Assembly (NCBI RefSeq): GCF_004216915.1
Contig: NZ_SGXD01000005.1
Coordinates: forward strand, 267,278-331,277
Length of the DNA stretch: 64,000 nt
Reading direction: 5' to 3'
Source: Motilibacter rhizosphaerae
GTDB lineage: Bacteria; Actinomycetota; Actinomycetes; Motilibacterales; Motilibacteraceae
Shown: piece by piece, positions 45,305 through 58,318 of the stretch
Layout: each line of letters begins with the position of its first letter
Numbering within the stretch: position 1 is the first letter of the stretch
Notes under the pieces: generated by a model
Told to the model about the DNA's origin: nothing
Seen by the model: the letters and a program-made list of their open reading frames with translations, nothing else
Databases searched by the model: none
Translations under genes and position numbers: made by a program

Positions 45305-45994
45305 ATGCGCACTGCGGTCCTCGGGACGGGCATGGTCGGGCAGCACATCGCGGGTCGGCTGGCGGAGCTGGGGCACGAGGTCGTCGTCGGGACGCGCGAC
45401 CCGGCCGCCTCGCTCGCGCGCGAGGACGCGGGGTGGGGCGCGCGGCCGCTGCGGGTCTGGCTCGACGCCCACCCCGGGGTCCGTGTGGCGGCCTTCCGGG
45501 ACGCCGTGGCCGACGCCGAGCTGGTGGTGGGGGCGAGCGGAGGGGACGTCACCCTCGCGGTGCTCGAGGCGGTGGGCGCCCAGGCGCTCGGCGAGCGGGT
45601 CTACCTCGACGTGGCCAACCCGCTGCAGCACGGTGAGGGCCTGCCGACGCTGTCGGTCTGCAACACCGACTCGCTGGGAGAGCAGGTCCAGCGGGCGTAC
45701 CCCCGGCTGCGCGTGGTGAAGGCGCTCAACACGTTGACGGCCCCGCTGATGGTCCACCCGGAGACGCTCGGCGAGGACACGACGGTGTTCGTCGCCGGCG
45801 ACGACGCGGAGGCCAAGGCCCTCGTCACCGGGGTGCTGCGGGCGTTCGGCCACGCCGACGTGCTCGACCTCGGGGGCATCGAAGCCGCGCGCGGGATGGA
45901 GATGTGGCTGCCGCTCTGGCTGCGGATCGCCGGCGCCCTCGGCGGCTCCGGCTTCAACGTCAAGGTCGTCCGCTCCGCGCCGCACCCGCGCTGA
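45305..45994 (+). CDS. NADPH-dependent F420 reductase-like NAD(P)-binding oxidoreductase
   Basis: The protein has 229 residues. A Rossmann motif LGTGMVGQHIAGRLAELGHE opens the protein, with GTRDP as the NADP-phosphate site. VKALNTLTAPLM and VAGDDAEAKALVTGVLRAFG are typical of the F420H2:NADP oxidoreductase (Fno-like) family. The same window encodes FbiC, so F420 is available, but many relatives do not use it. TAGGTT lies 9 bases before the ATG, fitting a leaderless promoter. Confidence 0.8.
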   Translation: MRTAVLGTGMVGQHIAGRLAELGHEVVVGTRDPAASLAREDAGWGARPLRVWLDAHPGVRVAAFRDAVADAELVVGASGGDVTLAVLEAVGAQALGERVYLDVANPLQHGEGLPTLSVCNTDSLGEQVQRAYPRLRVVKALNTLTAPLMVHPETLGEDTTVFVAGDDAEAKALVTGVLRAFGHADVLDLGGIEAARGMEMWLPLWLRIAGALGGSGFNVKVVRSAPHPR

Positions 45995-45996
45995 GC

Positions 45997-47085
45997 GTGC
46001 GCGTCGTCCTCGCACCCGACAGCTTCAAAGGCACCGTCCCGGCCACGCGGGTCGCCGCCGCGCTCGCCGACGGCTGGCGCTCGGTGCGTCCGGGCGACGA
46101 GCTGGTGCTGCTCCCCCTCGCCGACGGCGGTGAGGGCAGCCTCGACGCGCTCGAGCTCGCGGTCCCCGGCGCGGTCCGTCGCGCCGTCCCCGGCGTCTCC
46201 GGCCCGGACGGCCGCCCGGTCGACGCGGCGTGGCTGCTCCTGCCGGACCGTACGGGCGTGGCCGAGCTCGCCGTCGCCTCCGGGCTCCCGCTGCTGGATC
46301 GGCCGGACCCGCTCGGCGCGCACACGCGCGGCCTGGGCGAGGTGCTCGCTGCCGCGCTCGCCGAGGGGGTCGACCGGCTCGTCGTGTGCGTCGGGGGCTC
46401 CGCCTCCACCGACGGGGGTACGGGCCTGCTCGCCGCGCTCGGCGTCCGCTTCCTCGACGGCGACGGCCGCCCGCTCCCCCTCGGCGGCGGTGCGCTCGAC
46501 CGGCTGTCGGCCGTCGACCTGCACCGGCTCGTCGCGGCACCGCCCGGCGGCGTCGACGTCCTCGTCGACGTCGCCGCCCCGCTGACCGGTCCTGCGGGTG
46601 CCGCGGCCGTGTTCGGGCCGCAGAAGGGAGCGTCCCCCGGCGACGTCGCCCTGCTCGACCGCGGCCTGCTGCGGCTGGCCTCGCTGCTGGGTGGTGACCC
46701 CGCAGCGCCGGGCGCGGGCGCGGCGGGCGGGACCGCGTACGGGCTGGCGGCAGCGTGGGGTGCCCGCCTCGTGCCCGGCGCCGCGCGCGTCGCGGAGCTC
46801 GTCGGGCTGGCCGCTGCCCTCGCAGGGGCAGACCTGCTCGTCACCGGCGAGGGCCGCTTCGACGCGACCTCACTCACCGGCAAGGCGCCGGCGCACGCCC
46901 TCGCGCTCGCGCGGGACGCCGGCGTACGCACCGCGGTGGTGGCGGGCCAGCTGGCGATCGCCCCGCCTGCGGACACCGCGCTCGCCCTGGTCGACCTGGC
47001 GGGGGGCGTCGCTCCGGCGCTCGCGGAGCCGGAGGAGCACCTGCGCGCCGCCGGCGCCGCCCTCGCCGCCACCCCTCCCCCGTGA
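45997..47085 (+). CDS. Glycerate kinase (GlxK/GarK family)
   Basis: The protein has 362 residues from GTG 45997, 2 bases after the preceding stop. VVLAPDSFKGTVPATRVAAA, PLADGGEGSLDAL, VCVGGSASTDGGTGLLAALG and VTGEGRFDATSLTGKAPA are the family blocks. It phosphorylates D-glycerate, probably to 2-phosphoglycerate. The stop TGA lies inside the first GTGATCATGCA repeat of the following array. Confidence 0.93.
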   Translation: MRVVLAPDSFKGTVPATRVAAALADGWRSVRPGDELVLLPLADGGEGSLDALELAVPGAVRRAVPGVSGPDGRPVDAAWLLLPDRTGVAELAVASGLPLLDRPDPLGAHTRGLGEVLAAALAEGVDRLVVCVGGSASTDGGTGLLAALGVRFLDGDGRPLPLGGGALDRLSAVDLHRLVAAPPGGVDVLVDVAAPLTGPAGAAAVFGPQKGASPGDVALLDRGLLRLASLLGGDPAAPGAGAAGGTAYGLAAAWGARLVPGAARVAELVGLAAALAGADLLVTGEGRFDATSLTGKAPAHALALARDAGVRTAVVAGQLAIAPPADTALALVDLAGGVAPALAEPEEHLRAAGAALAATPPP

Positions 47086-47448
47086 TCATGCACTTCCTGG
47101 CCCCCCACCTCCCCGTGATCATGCACATCCTGGGCCCCCACCTCCCCGTGATCATGCACATCCTGGGACCCCAGCTCCCCCGTGATCATGCACATCCTGG
47201 AACCTCAACCTCCCCGTGATCATGCACATCCCGGGCGGAGGGATGGGACCAAGATCTGCATGATCACGAGCGTCTTGGGGGCTGGCCGACCAGCGCAGGA
47301 CGTGCACGACCACGAGGGTCTTGAGGGCGGGGCGATCGGCCCCAGGAGGTGCATGATCACCGGGGTCTTGGGGCGGGCGATCGGCCCAAGATGTGCATGA
47401 TCACGAGGGTGCGGGAGGCAGGGCCCATCCCAGGACCTGCATGATCAC
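47082..47448. repeat. Array of GTGATCATGCA repeats, five direct then five inverted
   Basis: Direct copies start at 47082, 47115, 47148, 47182 and 47216 (33-34 bases apart, typically CCCC-GTGATCATGCACATCCTGG). Inverted copies are at 47254-47267, 47301-47313 (degenerate), 47348-47360, 47391-47404 and 47435-47448, at wider spacing. The direct set follows the plus-strand glycerate kinase and the inverted set follows the minus-strand xerD, so each set points downstream from its gene. The remaining bases hold no gene. The same repeat occurs at 12519-12597. Confidence 0.92.
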
Positions 47449-47459
47449 GGGGAGGAGGG

Positions 47460-48449
47460 TCAGCGGGTGAGCGCGCGCGGGTGCGCCGAGGCGTACACCT
47501 CGCGCAGCCGGTCGACCGTCACCAGCGTGTAGATCTGCGTCGTCGACACGGAGGCGTGCCCGAGCAGCTCCTGCACGACCCGGACGTCAGCCCCGCCGTC
47601 GAGCAGGTGCGTCGCGAACGAGTGGCGCAGCGTGTGGGGCGAGAGCTCCGCGCTGATGCCGGCGCGCTCCGCAGCCGCCCGCAGCACCACCCACGCGCTC
47701 TGCCGGGAGAGCCGCCCACCTCGCGCGTTGAGGAACAGCGCCGCGCTCCCCCGGCCGGCGGCCGCGAGCTCGGGCCGCCCGCGCACGAGGTACGCCGCGA
47801 CCGCCTCCCGCGCGAAGCGCCCCACCGGCACGATCCGCTCCTTGCTGCCCTTGCCGAGCAGCCGGACGGCGCCGGAGTCGAGGTCGAGGTCGTCGACGTC
47901 GAGCCCGACGGCCTCGGAGATGCGTGCGCCGCAGCCGTACAGCAGCTCGAGCAGGGCGCGGTCGCGCAGCCCGCGCGGGCCGCCGTCGGCGACGGCGGCG
48001 TCGAGCAGCGCCGTGACCTCCTCGACGGCGATGGCCTTGGGCAGCCGCTTGGGCGGGGTCGGCGGCCGCACGGCGCGGGCTACGTCGTCGGTGACGGCGC
48101 CCTCGCGCAGCGCGAAGCGGTGGAAGCCGCGGACGGCGACGACCGCCCGCGCGGCGGACGCGGCGGACAGCGGCGGGGAGGTGGCAGACCCTCGGCGCAG
48201 GGCGGCGAGGAAGCCCGAGACGTCGGTCTCCCCGACGCCGTCGAGGGTCTCGCGCCCGCTGGCCGCGAGGTGGGCGAGGTAGCGGCGCAGGTCGCGCCGG
48301 TAGGCCGCGAGGGTGTTGGCGGAGACACCGCGCTCGACCGCGAGGTGGTCGAGGTAGGTCTGCAGCAGCCCGCGCAGGACGGCCGAGGGGGCCGCGGGCT
48401 CATCGCCCGGCCCGTCCGCCTGCTGGGGGACCAGCGCCGCGACCGACAC
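47460..48449 (-). CDS. xerD: XerD-type tyrosine recombinase
   Basis: The protein has 329 residues from GTG 48449. TAGAGT lies 7 bases before the start, so it may be leaderless. The SAM-like N-terminal domain is around [20 protein letters not shown]. Catalytic residues are seen as Arg in [12 protein letters not shown], Lys in [10 protein letters not shown], HxxR in [14 protein letters not shown], His in [11 protein letters not shown] and Tyr in IYTLV. It resolves chromosome dimers at dif with XerC. The pyrG-NUDIX-xerD order is as in M. tuberculosis (Rv1699-Rv1701). Confidence 0.95.
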   Translation of the reverse strand: MSVAALVPQQADGPGDEPAAPSAVLRGLLQTYLDHLAVERGVSANTLAAYRRDLRRYLAHLAASGRETLDGVGETDVSGFLAALRRGSATSPPLSAASAARAVVAVRGFHRFALREGAVTDDVARAVRPPTPPKRLPKAIAVEEVTALLDAAVADGGPRGLRDRALLELLYGCGARISEAVGLDVDDLDLDSGAVRLLGKGSKERIVPVGRFAREAVAAYLVRGRPELAAAGRGSAALFLNARGGRLSRQSAWVVLRAAAERAGISAELSPHTLRHSFATHLLDGGADVRVVQELLGHASVSTTQIYTLVTVDRLREVYASAHPRALTR

Positions 48450-48475
48450 GTCTCGGGACTCTAGGCCCGCCCCGC

Positions 48476-51959
<3,484 letters not shown>

Positions 51960-51967
<8 letters not shown>

Positions 51968-53549
51968 GACGGATCCCCTCCAGCGTCTCCCGCGCTCCTC
52001 GCCGGTCGACGAGGAGGGCAACGGCACCGTACGCCGTGGCGGCGGCCACAGCGGCCCCGACGGCGAGGCCCGCCCCTGCCGCTCGCCCCGCGCCCGGCGG
52101 CAGCAGGCTGCCGACCAGCAGCCCCGCCGCCGTTCCCGCCAGCGCGGCGAGCACGGACAGCCCCGTGCCGCGGCCCACCCCCGCGAGCGCTGCAGGCCCT
52201 GCCGCGCGGTGGAGCGCGCGCAGGAGCATCCCGCCGGCGAGGAGGAGCCCCGCGGAGGTGGCCGCCCCGATCGCCGGGACGACCTCTCCCCTCGGCACGA
52301 GCGACCCGAGCAGCGCGGCCAGCGCGGCGGCCGTCCCCCAGCCCGTGACCGCGGCGGTGCCCGCGGCGCGCCCGGCGTGCAGCGCGTACAGCGCCCGGCC
52401 GAGGTGGGCGAGCAGCCCGAACCCGAGCAGCCCGGGCGCGAAGGCGAGCAGCGCGCCCGCGAGCCGCCACGGTTCCGTGGGCACGAACAGCGCGCCGAGC
52501 GGGTGCGCCGCCCCGGCGAGCAGGGCGACGCCGAGGCCGGAGGCCAGCACGACGGCGCGCGTGGAGCGGGCGGCCAGCGCGGCGTACGCGACGGTGTCGC
52601 CGCGGGTCGCGTGCCTGCTCAGCGCGGGGTACGCGCTGGTGGCGAGCGGGACGGCGAGGACGGCGTAGGGCAGCGTGAACAGCGTCCACGCCCAGCCGTG
52701 GACGACCAGCGCGCGGTGCGGGTCGCGCAGGTCGGCGACGACGATGACGACGACCGCGAGCACCTGCTGGGCCAGGACGGCCGCGACGCCGGAGAGGGCG
52801 AGCGCGCGGGCGCGGGCGGCGGTGGCCGGGTCGAGCCGCATTCGGGGGCGCAGCGGCACGGTGGTGGAGCGCAGCGCCGGCGCGGCCGTGACCAGCGCGA
52901 GGGCGACGACCCCGAGCGTGGTGCCGCCGGCGAGGACGGCGAGCGCGCCGGCCGGCAGCGAGCGGCCCGGCCAGCTGCGCGCGTCGGCGACCGCGCCGAA
53001 GACGGCGTAGCTCGCGACCACGACCAGGCTGGAGGCGAGCGGGGCGGCGGCCGCGGCGAGGAAGCGCCGCTGGGCCTGCAGGATGCCGGCGGTGACGACC
53101 GCGACGCCGTAGAGCGGGACCTGGGGGACGAAGGCCAGCAGCATCGTCGCCGCGGCGTCCCCCTGCTCGTGCTCGCCGCCGAACAGCGCGCGCAGCAGCG
53201 GCGGCCCGACGAGCGCCGCCACGAGGGCGATCGGGACGAGCACGACGAGCGTCCACGCGAGCAGCGCCGAGGCGACGGCGCCGGCCTCCTCGCGGTCGCC
53301 CCGCTCGAGCGGACCGGCGAGCAGCGGCACGACGACACCGGCGAGCGCCCCGCCGGCCGCCACCTCGAACAGCACGTTGGGCAGCTGGTTGGCGGTGGCG
53401 TACGCGGTGCCGAGCGGCGTGTCCCCCACCGCGACGGCGAAGACCAGCGAGCGGCCGGAGCCGACCACGCGGCTCAGCAGCGTGAGCGCCGCGATCAGCC
53501 CGGCGGCGCCGACGAGGCTGCCGGCGCGACGCCCGACCGCTGTGCTCAC
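51960..53549 (-). CDS. MurJ-like lipid flippase (MviN/MATE family)
   Basis: The protein has 529 residues with about 14 membrane segments. The opening AALTLLSRVVGSGRSLVFAV and ATANQLPNVLFEVAAGGALA matches the MurJ N-terminus, and VPLYGVAVVTAGILQAQRRF is the conserved TM4-5 region. It would flip lipid II or another polyprenyl-linked intermediate. It lacks the long cytosolic extension of mycobacterial MviN. The position between a MraY/WecA-like gene and a glycosyltransferase may mean a dedicated flippase rather than the main MurJ. Confidence 0.87.
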
Positions 53550-54364
53550 GGCAGGCGGCCGAGCGCGTCGAGCTCGCGCAGCACGGGGGTCGCGGCGATG
53601 ACCCGGGTGAAGCTCACCCGCTCGCTGGCGAGGGTGAGGGCGGTGAGCACCGCCAGCCGGGCGGCGAGGCTGCGGCGTCCCGCACCGGCCGCGGCCGCCA
53701 CCCCGAGCGCCGCGCCGAGCGCGTTGGCACCGCCGTCGCCGAGCATGACCAGCTCGCCGAGGTCGTCGGGCAGCAGCGCCGCAGCGGCACCGAGCGGAGC
53801 CGCGACGAGCAGCCGGGCAGGCGCAGGGCCCAGCAGGTGCGGCGACCCGGCCAGCAGCCCGGCCTTGAGCGCCCGGCCGGGCCGCAGGTCGAGCAGGTTG
53901 GCGAGGTTGGCGCTGCCGGCGACGACGCCGGCGGCGAGCGCCGCGTCCAGCGGGCCGCGGCGCAGCAAGCCTCCCGCGGCGAGCCCGGCTGCCCCCAGGC
54001 CGAGGACCTTCACGCCCCCCGTCGTCAGCCGGCGAGCGCGCAGCGCCCGCAGGTGCCCGGCCAGACCCCGGTCGGCACCGCTGCCGGCGAGGTCGTCGTA
54101 GACGCCCAGCCCGCCGGCCGCCGCGACGGCGATCACCGCAGCAGCGCGCTCCCGGCGTCCCAGCCCGGGCTGGACGAGCAGTGCGGCGGCGGCTGCCCCC
54201 GCGTACGCCGGACCGGCGAGCAGCGAGACCTCGCGACCGCGGGCGTTGAGCCGCGTCCAGGCAGCGGCGCCACCCGGGGGGCGCGACCGGAGGGCGCGCA
54301 GGGCGCCGGCCGCGAGCAGCGCCCCGGCCGCCGCGCCCGCTCCGGCAGGGCGTACGCCGCTCAC
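53546..54364 (-). CDS. MraY/WecA-like polyprenyl-phosphate sugar-1-phosphate transferase homologue
   Basis: The protein has 272 residues, very Ala-rich, with about nine hydrophobic segments. LGVYDDLAGSG resembles the DDxxD region and MLGDGGANALGAALG the conserved GDxG/N motif of MraY/WecA enzymes. ANLANLLDLRPGRALKAG matches their N-x-DG-like third motif but with Asp-Leu. It is shorter than typical members (about 320-360) and parts of the cytosolic loops are missing, so catalytic competence is uncertain. It overlaps murJ by 4 bases and steB by 4. Confidence 0.75.
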   Translation of the reverse strand: MSGVRPAGAGAAAGALLAAGALRALRSRPPGGAAAWTRLNARGREVSLLAGPAYAGAAAAALLVQPGLGRRERAAAVIAVAAAGGLGVYDDLAGSGADRGLAGHLRALRARRLTTGGVKVLGLGAAGLAAGGLLRRGPLDAALAAGVVAGSANLANLLDLRPGRALKAGLLAGSPHLLGPAPARLLVAAPLGAAAALLPDDLGELVMLGDGGANALGAALGVAAAAGAGRRSLAARLAVLTALTLASERVSFTRVIAATPVLRELDALGRLP

Positions 54365-55359
54365 CGCTCGGTGACGCCGGGGATGGCCGGCAGCGGCGCG
54401 TCGGCGGCGGCGCCGTTGCCGTAGTGGCCGGTCTGGTCGTCGCGCTCCGCGACGAGCGCGAGGGCGAGGGCGAGGCGCCCGGCGGTCATGTCGAGGTCGT
54501 CGACCGTCGACACCGAGGTACGCAGCGGACCGCTCCGCACGACTGCCACCGCTCCCGCGGGCCCGGCTCCCGCCGGGTCGGCGCTGTGCTGCGGGCCGGC
54601 GACGACCAGGCCGGCGGCGAGCTTCGAGAGCTGCTGCGGGACCTGGACGTCGGCGACGCCGGTGGCCTGGTCGACCGCCGCCTGCTGCGGGCTGCGCGAC
54701 GAGCCCGACGCGACCTGCGCCGGTGCGGGCACGAGGACGACGGCGAGGCTGGCGCGCTGCCAGGGCTTCCCGCCCATGCGCAGGAAGGCGGCGTCGCGCA
54801 GCGTGCGCAGCACGGCCTGCGACGCGGGGTCGGCCTTCCCGACGGCCGTCGTGTCGGTCGTCACCACGGAGCTCGCCACCGCGGCGGCCGCGCGGGCGGC
54901 GACGCTGGTCGCGTCGGTGCCGCTCAGCCCGGACACCTGCCCGGTCGCGGTCAGCGCGGCGTCGAGGTCGGTGGAGCGGGTCGGGTCGGTCCAGTCGCTG
55001 GTGAGCGAGACGGTGCCGCCGACGGTGCCGCCGGCCTCCTCGATCGCGTCGCGAGCGGCGCCGAGCAGGTCGCCGGAGGTGCCGGGCATCGCGACGACGT
55101 TGACGGCGACCGCCTCGAGCCGCCCCCCGACGACAGCGGGCACCGCCTCCTTGATGAGCGACTCGTCGAAGTCGCGCTGCGCGCTGAGCGCGTCGTTCTG
55201 CGTCCGGAGCTCGGCCTTGTCCTTGGCGAGCGTCGCGGCGCGGTCCTTCACCGCCTGGTCGATGGGCTTGTCGAGCGGGCCCGCGCCCAGGACGATCCCG
55301 ACGGCCAGGGCGAGGAAGACCGCGATGATCGAGACGAGGTGGTAGCGGAAGTCGACCAT
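54361..55359 (-). CDS. SteB/MctB-family membrane-anchored coiled-coil protein (Rv1698-like)
   Basis: The protein has 332 residues. One N-terminal membrane segment lies in VSIIAVFLALAVGIVLGAG, then a coiled coil (ATLAKDKAELRTQNDALSAQ) and an alpha/beta domain. The start MVDFRYHLVSI is highly conserved. Databases call it a copper transporter after M. tuberculosis MctB. In Corynebacterium the partner of SteA at this locus, SteB, works in cell separation, as I recall it. The steA stop lies immediately before this start, which supports that view. Confidence 0.87.
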   Translation of the reverse strand: MVDFRYHLVSIIAVFLALAVGIVLGAGPLDKPIDQAVKDRAATLAKDKAELRTQNDALSAQRDFDESLIKEAVPAVVGGRLEAVAVNVVAMPGTSGDLLGAARDAIEEAGGTVGGTVSLTSDWTDPTRSTDLDAALTATGQVSGLSGTDATSVAARAAAAVASSVVTTDTTAVGKADPASQAVLRTLRDAAFLRMGGKPWQRASLAVVLVPAPAQVASGSSRSPQQAAVDQATGVADVQVPQQLSKLAAGLVVAGPQHSADPAGAGPAGAVAVVRSGPLRTSVSTVDDLDMTAGRLALALALVAERDDQTGHYGNGAAADAPLPAIPGVTER

Positions 55360-56541
55360 CTAGGACGTGAGCCTCTCGAGCCAGAACGTGAAGTCGGCCC
55401 AGCGGTCCTGGACGTAGATGAAGAAGACCTGCCCGGCGGCCGTGGACCAGAGCGCCGCGAGCAGGGCGACCGTGCCCGCGAGCACGAGGAGCAGGATCTG
55501 CAGGGTGGAGATGCGGTTGCGGTAGAGCCGGCTCACGCCCTTCGCGTCGACGAGCTTGCCCCCGACGCGCAGCCGGGTGAGGAAGGTGCTCGCCATGCCG
55601 GAGCGGCCCTTGTCGAGGAACTCCACGAGCGTCGCGTGGGTGCCGACCGCGACGATGAGGCTGGCGCCGCTGTCGTCGGCGAGCAGCATCGCGACGTCCT
55701 CGCTGGTGCCGGCGGCGGGGAAGACGACCGTGGGGAGCCCGAGCCGCTCCAGCCGCTCGAGCCCCGGTGCGCGGCCGTCGCGGTAGGCGTGCACGACGAG
55801 CTCGGCACCGCAGGACAGCGCCCGGTCGGAGACGCTGTCCATGTCGCCGACGATGAGGTCGGGCAGGTAGCCCTCCTGCAGCAGCGCGTCCGCGCCGCCG
55901 TCGACGCCGATCATCACGGGCCGGAACTCCCGGATGTAGGAGCGCAGCGTCCGCAGGTCCTCGCGGTAGTGGTAGCCGCGCACGACGAGGAGCACGTGCC
56001 GCCCGGCGAGGTCCGTGCGGATGTCGGGGACGCCGACGCCGTCGAGGAGGAGGTCGCGCTCGCGGCGGAGGTACTCCATCGTGTTGGTCGCAAAGGCCTC
56101 GAGCTGCTCGGAGAGCCCGGCGCGGGCGGCCTCCAGCGAGGCGGCCACGGTCTCGGCGGTCTGCAGCGTGCCGCGGGCCACGAGCACCCCGTCGCGGTAG
56201 AGCGAGCCGCCCTCGAGCTGGACCGTGCTCCCGTCGGGCACCGCCATGACGCCCGCGCCGCAGTCGTCGAGCAGCGGGATGCCCGCCTCGAGCAGGATCC
56301 CCGGCCCGAGGTTGGGGTAGCGCCCGCTCGTGCTCGGGGCGGCGTTGACGACCGCCGCCGGACGGCGCGCGGCGAGCGCCTCGGCGCCCACCCGGTCGAG
56401 GTCGCGGTGGTCGATGACGGCGACCTCGCCGGCTCCGAGCCGCTTGGTGAGGTTCTTCGTGCGCGCGTCCACCCGCGCGACGCCGACGATGCCCGGCAGG
56501 TCGGAGTCGCGGGACCGGTGGCGGGAGTGCGCGATCCTCAT
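55360..56541 (-). CDS. SteA-like cytokinetic-ring protein (Rv1697-like)
   Basis: The protein has 393 residues. The N-terminal part has GVARVDARTKNLTKRLG and AAPSTSGRYPNLGPGIL. The middle resembles thiamine pyrophosphokinase-like domains (GVDGGADALLQEGYLPDL, VGDMDSVSDRAL). The C-terminus is a membrane segment (TLQILLLVLAGTVALLAALW) followed by an aromatic tail. It acts with SteB in the RipC-FtsEX separation pathway in corynebacteria; the role here is by orthology. Confidence 0.87.
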   Translation of the reverse strand: MRIAHSRHRSRDSDLPGIVGVARVDARTKNLTKRLGAGEVAVIDHRDLDRVGAEALAARRPAAVVNAAPSTSGRYPNLGPGILLEAGIPLLDDCGAGVMAVPDGSTVQLEGGSLYRDGVLVARGTLQTAETVAASLEAARAGLSEQLEAFATNTMEYLRRERDLLLDGVGVPDIRTDLAGRHVLLVVRGYHYREDLRTLRSYIREFRPVMIGVDGGADALLQEGYLPDLIVGDMDSVSDRALSCGAELVVHAYRDGRAPGLERLERLGLPTVVFPAAGTSEDVAMLLADDSGASLIVAVGTHATLVEFLDKGRSGMASTFLTRLRVGGKLVDAKGVSRLYRNRISTLQILLLVLAGTVALLAALWSTAAGQVFFIYVQDRWADFTFWLERLTS

Positions 56542-56575
56542 CGTGGCGCCATCGTGCCAGACCGGGGCCCGGCGA

Positions 56576-58315
56576 TCACCTCGTGCCGCGAGCGGTCGTG
56601 AGCAGCTCCTCGGCGTGCGCCAGCCCGGTCGCCGAGCCCTCCAGCCCGCTGAGCATCCGCGAGATCTCGCGCACCCGCTCCCCGTCGTCCAGCGCCCGCA
56701 CCCCCGACGTCGTCACTGTGCCGTCGCTGTCCTTGGCGACGAGCAGGTGGCGGTCGGCGTACGCGGCGACCTGCGGCAGGTGGGTGACGACGAGGACCTG
56801 GGCGTGCTCGGCGAGCGCGGCGAGCCGGCGCCCGATCTCGACGGCGGCGCGGCCGCCGACACCCGCGTCCACCTCGTCGAAGACGAAGGTCGGCACGGGG
56901 TCGACCTCGGCGAGGACGACCTCGAGCGCGAGCATGACCCGGGAGAGCTCGCCGCCCGACGCGGCCCGGGCGAGTCCCCGCCCCGGTGCGCCGGCGTTGG
57001 CCGCGAGCAGGAGCTCGACCTCGTCGACGCCGGTCGGACCGGCGGCGAGCCGCTGTCCCGCGACGTCCAGGGCGGGCTCGCCCGCACCCGCAGTGCGCTG
57101 CTGCACGACGACCTCGACGCTGGCGCGCGGCATGGCGAGCTCGCGCAGCTCGGCCGTCACCGCCTCCCCGAGGCGGACTGCGGCGGCCGCGCGCTCGGCG
57201 CTGAGCCGGCCCGCCACGGTGCCGAGGCGCTCCCGCAGCGCCTCCGCCTCGGCGACCAGGCCGCTGGTGCGGTCGTCGTCACCGTCCAGCTCGGCGAGCC
57301 GGAGCGCGGAGCGCTCGCTCCACGCGAGCACCTCGTCGACGGTGTCGCCGTAGCGCCGGCAGAGCTCGGCGAGGGCGGCCCGGCGCTCCTGCACCTGCGC
57401 GAGGCGGGCGGGGTCGGCCTCGATGCCCGCGGCGTAGGCCGCGAGGTCGGCGCCCAGGTCCGCGAGGAGGTACGCGGACTCCGCCACCCGCGCCGCCAGC
57501 GCAGCGAGCTCCGGGTCGGCCGTCGCGGCCGACTCCAGCTGCCGGCGGGCGGCGCCCACCAGCGCCACGGCGTCGGCGCCGTCCCCGGCGGAGTCCGGGT
57601 CCCCCAGCAGCGCGGCGTGCGCGACCTCGGCGGCGCGGCGCAGCTCGTCGGCGCTGCCGAGCCGCTCGGCCTCCTCGCGCAGGGCCGCGTCCTCCCCCGG
57701 CTGCGGCGCGACCTGCGCGACGCGCTCGAGGCCGTAGCGCAGCAGGTCCGCCTCCTGCTCGCGCTCGCGGCGCCCTGCGCGGAGCTCCTCGGTGCGCCGC
57801 TCGAGCTCGCGGAGCCGGGCCCAGCCCGCCGCGTGCTCCTCGAGCAGGGCGGCCACCGGGGGGCCGGCGTAGCGGTCGAGCAGCTCGCGCTGGCGGCCGG
57901 GGCGCAGGAGGCGCTGCTGGTCGGACTGGCCGTGGACGACGACGAGCTCCTCGCCGATCTCACCGAGGACGGACGCGGGGACGCTGCGCCCGCCGGCCCA
58001 GGCCCGGCTGCGCGAGCTCGAGACCGACCGGGCCAGCAGCAGCTCGCCGTCCTCGAGCTCGGCGCCCAGCTCCTCGGCGCGGGCCGCGGCGGGACTGCCC
58101 GGTGCGAGGGTGACGCGCCCCTCGACCAGCGCAGTGGGGGCTCCGGCGCGGACGGCGCCCGGGTCGGCCTTGCCGCCCAGCAGCAGCGCGAGGCTGCCGA
58201 CCACGAGGGTCTTGCCGGCGCCGGTCTCGCCGGTGAGCACGGTCAGGCCGGGCCCGAGCTCCAGCAGCGCCTCCGCGATGACCCCGAGGTCGCGGATGCG
58301 GACGTCGCGCAGCAC
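56576..58315 (-). CDS. recN: RecN DNA repair ATPase
   Basis: The protein has 579 residues. It is an SMC-like protein: Walker A in LTGETGAGKTLVVGSLALLL, two coiled-coil arms, signature SGGELSRVMLALEVVLAEV and Walker B PTFVFDEVDAGVGG. It helps repair double-strand breaks. GTG 58315 follows the NAD kinase stop by 3 bases. No LexA-like box is seen before it, as expected for a gene inside an operon. Confidence 0.96.
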   Translation of the reverse strand: MLRDVRIRDLGVIAEALLELGPGLTVLTGETGAGKTLVVGSLALLLGGKADPGAVRAGAPTALVEGRVTLAPGSPAAARAEELGAELEDGELLLARSVSSSRSRAWAGGRSVPASVLGEIGEELVVVHGQSDQQRLLRPGRQRELLDRYAGPPVAALLEEHAAGWARLRELERRTEELRAGRREREQEADLLRYGLERVAQVAPQPGEDAALREEAERLGSADELRRAAEVAHAALLGDPDSAGDGADAVALVGAARRQLESAATADPELAALAARVAESAYLLADLGADLAAYAAGIEADPARLAQVQERRAALAELCRRYGDTVDEVLAWSERSALRLAELDGDDDRTSGLVAEAEALRERLGTVAGRLSAERAAAAVRLGEAVTAELRELAMPRASVEVVVQQRTAGAGEPALDVAGQRLAAGPTGVDEVELLLAANAGAPGRGLARAASGGELSRVMLALEVVLAEVDPVPTFVFDEVDAGVGGRAAVEIGRRLAALAEHAQVLVVTHLPQVAAYADRHLLVAKDSDGTVTTSGVRALDDGERVREISRMLSGLEGSATGLAHAEELLTTARGTR

Positions 58316-58318
58316 GGC

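Noticed and set aside
47082..47448. CRISPR array
   Set aside because: Repeats are only 11-14 conserved bases, flanks are partly conserved rather than unique spacers, half the copies are inverted, and no cas genes are present.
47460..48449. Phage tyrosine integrase
   Set aside because: Position next to NUDIX and pyrG and the sequence are those of chromosomal XerD; no mobile DNA surrounds it.
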